This document shows, piece after piece, positions 59,116-64,000 of a stretch of 64,000 nucleotides of DNA (positions are counted from its first letter, which is position 1; every line of letters starts with the position of its first letter). Both the position numbers and the translations under genes were made by a program. The notes beneath the pieces are model-generated. The model was not told the origin of the DNA, ran no database searches, and saw only the letters and a program-made list of their open reading frames with translations. Source of the stretch: Actinomadura oligospora ATCC 43269 (lineage in GTDB: Bacteria > Actinomycetota > Actinomycetes > Streptosporangiales > Streptosporangiaceae); assembly GCF_000518265.1 (NCBI RefSeq), contig NZ_JADG01000010.1, positions 186,001 to 250,000 of the forward strand, in the 5' to 3' direction.

Positions 59116-62103
59116 GTGAAGTTCAGCGTCCTGGGCTCCCTGGAGGTGCGGGACGGGGAGCGCCCGGTGGCCGTCGGCGCCGGACGGCCGCGGCTGCTGC
59201 TGCTCATGCTGCTGGCCGCGGCGAACCGGACGGTCACCGACGACGCGCTCACCGACGGGCTGTGGCCGGACGGCCCGCCTGCGTCCGCGCGCAAGAACCT
59301 GCACTCCTACGTGCACCAACTGCGCCAGATCATGGACGATCCGGGACGGATCGTCCGGGACGACACCGGGTACCGCCTGACCGCCGCGGACGGGGAGGTC
59401 GACGCGCGACGCTTCGAGGACCTCGTCGCGCGGGCGCGCGAGACCGGCGACCCGCGGCGGCGCGGCGCGCTGTTCGCCGAGGCCCTCGGGCTGTGGCGCG
59501 GCGCGGCCTTCTCCGGCCACGCCGACTCCGCCCGGCTCCGGGACGAGGCGCTGCGGCTGGACGAACTGCGCCTGACGGTCGTCGAGGAGCACGTCGAGGC
59601 CGACCTCGCGCTCGGACGGCACGAGCGGCTCGTCCCGGAACTGTCCGCGCTCGTCCGGAACCATCCGCTTCGGGAGCGTCCCGCCGCGCAGCTCATGGTC
59701 GCGCTCTACCGTTCCGGGCGGCGCGCCGAGGCGCTGGAGGTGTACCGCGAGGTCCGGGCGCGGCTCGCCGACGAGCTCGGCCTGGACCCCTCGCCCACGC
59801 TGCGCGGGACGCACCAGGCCGTCCTGACCGGCGACCCGGCACTCGATCTCGAGGAGACGCCGCCCTGGCGCGGGCCGCGCTGCCCGGTCGAGGACGTCAT
59901 CGGCCGCGACCGCGAGTGCGCCGACCTCGCCCGGCTCGTCCGGACGCGCCGCCTGGTCACGGTCACCGGGCCCGGCGGCGTCGGCAAGACCACGGTCGCG
60001 CTCCGGGTCGCCGCCCGGGACGCGCCGCCCGGCGGGGTCGCGGTGCTGGCGCTCGCGCACCTGTCCCCCGACGACGACGTGTTCGCCGAGCTCGCCGCGC
60101 TGCTCGACGTCGCCGGGAACGGCGAGGCCGCCCGGCTCGGCGTCGAGGAACGGCTGCGCGGACGCGGGCGGCTGCTCGTCCTGGACAACTGCGAACACCT
60201 GGCCCACGCGTGCGCCCGGCTGGTCGCCCGCCTCCTCGCCGCCTGCCCTGACCTGCGGATCCTCGCGACCGGGCGGCGTCCGCTCGGGGTGCCCGGCGAG
60301 GTCGTCCGGCCGCTCGCGCCGCTGCCGGTGCCCGCCGCGGGCGAGGTCACCGACGCCGTCCGGCTGTTCACGCGACGGGCCTCGGAGTCCGCGCCCGGCG
60401 TGGACCTGGAGGCCTTCCCCGGCGCGGCGGGCCGCGTCTGCCGGGCGGTGGACGGCCTGCCCCTCGCCCTCGAACTCGCCGCCGCGCGGCTGCGCGCGTT
60501 CGCCCCCGACGAGCTCGCGAACCACCTGGAGGACGACCTCGCGCTGCTGTCGGCGGGCGGCACGGCCGTCGAGCCCCGGCACCGGACCCTCGCCGCCACC
60601 ATCGACTGGTCCTGCCGCCTGCTGGACGAACCGGGCCGCGTCCTGCTCGCGCGGCTGTCGGTGTTCCACGACGGGTTCACCGCCGACACCGCCCGCCGGG
60701 TCTGCTCCGGTCCGGACCTTCCGGGCAAACGCGTCCCGGCCGTCCTCGCCGCGCTGGTGGACGACTCGCTCGTCCAGCCCTACCGGGGCGCCGCCGGGCC
60801 CCGGTTCCGGCTGCTGGAGACCGTCCGCGACCACGCGCGTGACCGGCTGGACGAGCGCGGTGAGACCGCCGTCCTGCGCGACCGGCACCTGGCGTACTGG
60901 CTCGACCGGGCCCGCGCCGTCCACGGCCGCGCCCCGGACGACCGGCTCGAGGGGCTGCGCGCCCTCGGCCCGGAGGTCGGCAACCTGCGCGCCGCGCTCG
61001 GCCACGGCTTCGCCGCCGGGGATACCACGCGGGCCGCCGAGCTGGTCCACGCGCTCGGGCTGTTCTGGGTCCTGGAGGTCACCCACCTCGGCGAGTTCGA
61101 ACGCTGGGCGGAACGGGCCGCCGCGTCCGCGCCCGCCCGGCTCCGTCCGGCCGTCGACCTCACCCGCGGCGCCATGCGCGTCTGGCGCGGCGAGTTCGCC
61201 GAGGCCGCCGAGCTGCTGCGGAGCAGCATGGACGGCCTGGCGGGCAGCTGCCCGGTCCCGCACACCGACACGCCGATCACGCTGCTGGAGTGCATGTTCC
61301 GCACCGCCGACCCGCGCGCCCTGACCGGCCACGAGGCGATCCTCGCCGGGCTCGGCCGCCACGACCTCGCCGAGGGCCGCACCCGCGCCGCGGGCGGCCT
61401 CACCGAGTGGGGACGCCCGGACCTGGCCGCCGCGCTCCTGGACCGGTTCGACGCCGACCGGGCGGGCGCGCCGGTCATCGCCCAGGTCATCGCCGTCCGG
61501 ACGCGCTGCCTGCTCGCCCTCGAACGCGGCGACCTCGCCGAGGCCCGTCGCTGGGAGGACGCCCTGCGCGACCGGCACGTCCTGCGCGGCCCGGCCACGC
61601 ATCCGCAGCGCCTCGCATGGACGGTCGCCCTCCGCCTGCTCGCCGAGGACGACCCGGACGCCGCCCGCCGCGAACTCCGCGCCGCCATCGACGCCCTCGA
61701 CGCCGCCTACCCCGGCGCGTACGCGGCGACGTTCCCGCTGCGCGCGCTGCTCGCCGAGTCGCTCCGCCGGACGGGCCGTCCGGACGAGGCGCGTCCCCAC
61801 CTGGCCCGCGCCCTCGACGGCGCGGCGCGCGGCAGCAACCACCTGTCCGCGCTGACCGCCGTCGTGATCGCCGCGCTCACCGCCGCGGGCCTCGGCGACG
61901 CCGCGGGCCCCGACCTCGCCCGCCGCTGGGACGCCCTGCGCGCCCCGGCCGGACTGGCCGCGCCCCTCGGGCTGTCCGCCCAGGTCAAGGAAGCCTTCGG
62001 AATCGACCCGTCGGCGCGTCCGCCGGACCCGTCCGCGACCTGGTCGCCCCGGGCCCTCAGATCCCTGACCGACCGCGCCCGAGCCTGGGCCGCCGGAACC
62101 TGA
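59116..62103 (+). CDS. AfsR/SARP-family regulator with BTAD, NB-ARC and TPR-like domains
   Basis: This 995-residue regulator starts at the GTG at 59116 (VKFSVLGSLEVRDGERPVAVG). Domains in order are an OmpR-type winged helix with a bacterial transcriptional activation domain (about 1-245, including RKNLHSYVHQLRQIM and YRSGRRAEALEVYREVRARL), an NB-ARC ATPase with Walker A GPGGVGKTT near residue 285 and the LVLDNCEHL Walker B, and a long helical TPR-like region to the end. AfsR-type proteins integrate signals and activate secondary metabolism genes. No biosynthetic cluster is in view; the only adjacent candidate targets are the two secreted paralogues. Confidence 0.92.
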   Translation: MKFSVLGSLEVRDGERPVAVGAGRPRLLLLMLLAAANRTVTDDALTDGLWPDGPPASARKNLHSYVHQLRQIMDDPGRIVRDDTGYRLTAADGEVDARRFEDLVARARETGDPRRRGALFAEALGLWRGAAFSGHADSARLRDEALRLDELRLTVVEEHVEADLALGRHERLVPELSALVRNHPLRERPAAQLMVALYRSGRRAEALEVYREVRARLADELGLDPSPTLRGTHQAVLTGDPALDLEETPPWRGPRCPVEDVIGRDRECADLARLVRTRRLVTVTGPGGVGKTTVALRVAARDAPPGGVAVLALAHLSPDDDVFAELAALLDVAGNGEAARLGVEERLRGRGRLLVLDNCEHLAHACARLVARLLAACPDLRILATGRRPLGVPGEVVRPLAPLPVPAAGEVTDAVRLFTRRASESAPGVDLEAFPGAAGRVCRAVDGLPLALELAAARLRAFAPDELANHLEDDLALLSAGGTAVEPRHRTLAATIDWSCRLLDEPGRVLLARLSVFHDGFTADTARRVCSGPDLPGKRVPAVLAALVDDSLVQPYRGAAGPRFRLLETVRDHARDRLDERGETAVLRDRHLAYWLDRARAVHGRAPDDRLEGLRALGPEVGNLRAALGHGFAAGDTTRAAELVHALGLFWVLEVTHLGEFERWAERAAASAPARLRPAVDLTRGAMRVWRGEFAEAAELLRSSMDGLAGSCPVPHTDTPITLLECMFRTADPRALTGHEAILAGLGRHDLAEGRTRAAGGLTEWGRPDLAAALLDRFDADRAGAPVIAQVIAVRTRCLLALERGDLAEARRWEDALRDRHVLRGPATHPQRLAWTVALRLLAEDDPDAARRELRAAIDALDAAYPGAYAATFPLRALLAESLRRTGRPDEARPHLARALDGAARGSNHLSALTAVVIAALTAAGLGDAAGPDLARRWDALRAPAGLAAPLGLSAQVKEAFGIDPSARPPDPSATWSPRALRSLTDRARAWAAGT

Positions 62104-62170
62104 ACCGCCAGGCCTGACCCGCCGGGCCTGAACCGTCGGAACCTGGGCTGCTGGAACCTGAACCGCCGGG
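62084..62170 (+). repeat. Six 14-15 bp tandem repeats at the AfsR-type gene end
   Basis: The unit is close to CCTGAACCGCCGG(AA), in six diverged copies. The stop codon of the AfsR-type gene (62101-62103) lies in the second copy, so the array starts in the coding sequence and runs into the 3' spacer. Confidence 0.85.
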
Positions 62171-62182
62171 TCGTCCGCAGGG

Positions 62183-62722
62183 TCAGCGCACCCAGCCGGT
62201 GTATCCGCGCACGCTCTGGGTCTGCGGCGGCCGTTCGGCGGCGCCGGTGGCGGGGCCCCGCTCGAACGCTCCGGCGATGGCGCGGACCAGCCAGGCGTTG
62301 ACCGAGAGGCCCTGGCGTCCGGCCGCCTCCTCCACGCGCGTCTTGAGGTGCTCGGGCAGCCGCAGGGTCATCCGCGCGGTGCCGCCGTCCTCCACGGGCG
62401 GGGGCCCGGCGGGCGGCGCGACGGCCTCGTGGACGCCCTCCATCCCGGCGCCGGACGGCTGCCCGACGGGCGGCGCGGTCTCCGGCGGCGTCACGACGAA
62501 CGCGGGGTCGCCGCCGCGCAGCCGCACCTCGACCGAACCCGGCGCGAGGTCGCTGGTGATCTCGTCCGCCGCGGCCGACAACGCCTCCAGCAGCGTCAGC
62601 CGGACCGACGCCTCGAGCACGCCCGACAGCCGCTCGGCCAGCGCGCGCGCCTCCGGCCCGCCCGCCTCGGCGGCGACCGCGAACTCCCGGCGAAGGTTCT
62701 CCACGTAGGGCAGCAGATCCAT
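62183..62722 (-). CDS. HicB-like ribbon-helix-helix protein
   Basis: This 179-residue protein starts at the ATG at 62722 (GTG at 62728 possible). The N-terminal 65 residues are helical (MDLLPYVENLRREFAVAAEAGG, LEALSAAADEI), followed by a Pro-rich linker. A C-terminal ribbon-helix-helix of the HicB type occupies about residues 112-155 (ARMTLRLPEHLKTRVEEAAG, SVNAWLVRAIAGAF). No toxin gene is next to it in the window, although the gene lies on the edge of a divergent pair. It sits behind an array of TGACGTCA sites that it probably binds itself. Confidence 0.85.
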   Translation of the reverse strand: MDLLPYVENLRREFAVAAEAGGPEARALAERLSGVLEASVRLTLLEALSAAADEITSDLAPGSVEVRLRGGDPAFVVTPPETAPPVGQPSGAGMEGVHEAVAPPAGPPPVEDGGTARMTLRLPEHLKTRVEEAAGRQGLSVNAWLVRAIAGAFERGPATGAAERPPQTQSVRGYTGWVR

Positions 62723-62728
62723 GCGCAC

Positions 62729-62775
62729 AACTATGACGCCACATTGACGTCACGTCAAGCCAGAATGACGTCACA
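62729..62775 (-). promoter_or_regulatory. Promoter and phased TGACGTCA array of the HicB-like gene
   Basis: The minus strand has TTGACG and CATAGT 17 bp apart (62754-62759 and 62731-62736), with a start next to the ATG. Over it lie TGACGCCA (62734-62741), TGACGTCA (62745-62752) and TGACGTCA (62766-62773), 11 and 21 bp apart, that is one and two helical turns. Confidence 0.68.
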
Positions 62776-62805
62776 CGCCCTCGTGGGTCGGCAGGGACGC
62801 GCAGG

Positions 62806-63879
62806 TCAGGACGCGGGGAGCCAGGACGGCCTGGCCCCCGGCCAGATCAGCCGGGGCGACCCGGCGTAGAACCGCCGCACCGCCGGGGGCAGGGTCTCAA
62901 GGTAGCGGGCCACGCCGGTGACCACCGCGTCCTCGGCGTCCACCGCCACCCGGACGGGGAGGCCGGTCGCCTCGCGGAGCACCAGGGGCAGCCCCTTCAG
63001 CCGCGAACCGCCGCCCGTGAGCAGCATGCCCGTCGGGATGATGTCGGCCGACAGCTCCGGCGGGCACAGCGCGAGCGCCGTCCGGACCGTCCGGACGATG
63101 TCGGCGACCGGGGCCGCGACGGCCCGCTCCACGTCGGTGGACGACAGCACGGTCGCGCCGGGCAGCCCCGTCACGAGGTTCCGGCCGTGCACGACCATCC
63201 GGCGGGAGCGCTGCTTCCCGCGCGGACGCGCCGCGCCGACCCTGAGCTTGGCCTCGTCGGCGGTCTGCTCGGCGATGAGCAGCCCGTCCCGGTGCCGGAT
63301 CAGGGTGGCGATCGCGCGGGACAGCGCGTCGCCCCCGGCCAGGGAGTGGTGCGCGCAGATCAGCCCGCCCCAGGCGAGCACCGCCACGCTGGTCGCGGTC
63401 GCCCCGACGTCCACGACCATGGTCGCGTGCGTGCCCTCCACCGGCAGGTCCGCGCCGAGCGCGGCGGCCATCGGGGTCGGGACCAGATGCGCCTGCCGGG
63501 TGCCGACCGAGTACAGCACCTCCCGCAGCGCCCGCTCCTGGACGTCGGTCAGCGTCGTCGGCACGGCCACCGCCAGCCGCGGCTTCACCAGGTACGGACG
63601 CCTGCCCTGCGCGGCCCGGACCAGGCGGCGCAGCAGCCGGGAGGCGGGCTCGGTGTCGACCGGGATCCCGGCCTCGAACGGCCGCTCGAACCGGACCCAG
63701 GGCAGCGCGCGCCGCCGCATCTCGGCGGCCGAGTCCCCGGCGGCCAGCATCCGCCCGGTGCGCGCGCAGGTCGCCAGCAGCGGCGGCTGCGCGACGACCT
63801 TCCCGCGTCCCCGGACGTGCACCCGCACGCTGCGGGACCCGAGGTCGATGGCGATGTCGGGGGAGAAGACCGGGTTCAT
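62806..63879 (-). CDS. MreB/actin-like protein (divergent)
   Basis: This 357-residue actin-fold protein has the phosphate-1 loop IAIDLGSRSVRVHV at residues 9-22, phosphate-2 VVDVGATATSVAVLAWGG, the adenosine motif LLTGGGSRLKGL and the ending EDAVVTGVARYLE. These are MreB features, but the loops differ from the usual DLGTAN and DIGGGT and the central part is basic (RPRGKQRSRRMVV). In mycelial actinomycetes MreB-like proteins act in spore wall assembly. The ATG at 63879 is clear. It is the last gene on the window. Confidence 0.85.
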   Translation of the reverse strand: MNPVFSPDIAIDLGSRSVRVHVRGRGKVVAQPPLLATCARTGRMLAAGDSAAEMRRRALPWVRFERPFEAGIPVDTEPASRLLRRLVRAAQGRRPYLVKPRLAVAVPTTLTDVQERALREVLYSVGTRQAHLVPTPMAAALGADLPVEGTHATMVVDVGATATSVAVLAWGGLICAHHSLAGGDALSRAIATLIRHRDGLLIAEQTADEAKLRVGAARPRGKQRSRRMVVHGRNLVTGLPGATVLSSTDVERAVAAPVADIVRTVRTALALCPPELSADIIPTGMLLTGGGSRLKGLPLVLREATGLPVRVAVDAEDAVVTGVARYLETLPPAVRRFYAGSPRLIWPGARPSWLPAS

Positions 63880-64000
63880 GTCCGTCGCCCTCCCCGTGGC
63901 CTGGCGCCCGTCCGCACTGGTCGCGGGGGCGGCGGGGAGGGATGGGCCGTGGGGCCTGGGGCCCGGAGGGCCGGGGTTCGGGAGGCCGGACGGCGGTGGA
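63880..64000. other. 121 bp of G-rich sequence at the window end
   Basis: The last stretch has no gene and is dominated by GGG and GGGG runs on the plus strand. It probably holds the upstream region of the MreB-like gene; nothing else can be read. Confidence 0.5.

Noticed and set aside
58744..61842. 1032-residue antisense open frame over the AfsR-type gene
   Set aside because: The sense strand encodes all expected AfsR domains; the antisense frame has no motif and typical shadow composition.
59116..62103. SARP-controlled biosynthetic gene cluster
   Set aside because: No polyketide, peptide, terpene or RiPP enzyme lies next to the regulator in this window.
62084..62170. Possible CRISPR-like array
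   Set aside because: The repeats are 14-15 bp, diverged and without spacers; there are no cas genes.

Overview
The window is chromosomal DNA from a very GC-rich, sporulating actinomycete, most likely an Actinomadura-like member of the Thermomonosporaceae. The evidence is codon use that is almost entirely G/C at third positions, frequent GTG and TTG starts, an SsgA-family sporulation protein, a DUF3073 protein, a mycothiol-type DsbA oxidoreductase, an AfsR/SARP regulator, an ECF41 sigma factor and polyphosphate glucokinase. The genus is an inference. No integrase, transposase, CRISPR array or complete biosynthetic gene cluster was found.

Layout. 0-5.2 kb: a partial hypothetical gene, ligA, a HAD phosphatase divergent from an XRE-cupin regulator, and a MerR regulator divergent from a methyltransferase. 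5.2-7.6 kb: an orphan mobilisation pair (MobC-like protein plus HUH relaxase). 7.7-9.8 kb: a 700-residue protein of unknown function with a TPR-like tail. 10-14.9 kb: a DUF981 membrane protein, a TetR-MFS-PLP decarboxylase operon and a divergent FMN reductase. 15-22.5 kb: an ArsR regulator followed by six tightly packed genes for a hydrogenase-4/complex I-like membrane complex. Its order matches Mycobacterium tuberculosis Rv0081-Rv0087, and its large subunit lacks the nickel-binding cysteines.

22.7-29.1 kb: DUF3073, a membrane protein, an ECF41 sigma factor divergent from its carboxymuconolactone decarboxylase partner, a DsbA-MFS operon, a MocR regulator and a VOC protein. 29.8-39.3 kb: small secreted proteins, a TAT phosphoesterase, an ABC-F ATPase, a VOC gene behind a SoxR-type promoter, an SGNH hydrolase, a cysteine-free thioredoxin, a ricin-domain secreted protein, and two tRNA clusters (Val-Gly and Val-Cys-Gly) about 8.6 kb apart. 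39.4-50 kb: a winged-helix regulator, pabB-pabC, and a six-gene operon coupling a sugar ABC importer to a PHP metallohydrolase and a GH38 alpha-mannosidase. 50-57.7 kb: ppgK, sthA, an SsgA-family gene and a stress cluster (ClpC-like ATPase, VIT1-like and HdeD-like membrane proteins). 57.8-64 kb: two tandem paralogous secreted proteins divergent from an AfsR-type regulator, a HicB-like ribbon-helix-helix gene with a helically phased operator array, and a divergent MreB.

The clearest functional units are the Ehr/Hyc-like complex with a recurrent GCAATTGC operator, the mannoside-utilisation operon, and several regulator-target pairs with visible operators (MerR, TetR, ECF41, SoxR-type, RHH). Four consecutive genes between 57.7 and 62.2 kb have their stop codon inside or beside a short tandem duplication. 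All assignments come from reading the sequence, and no database search was possible.
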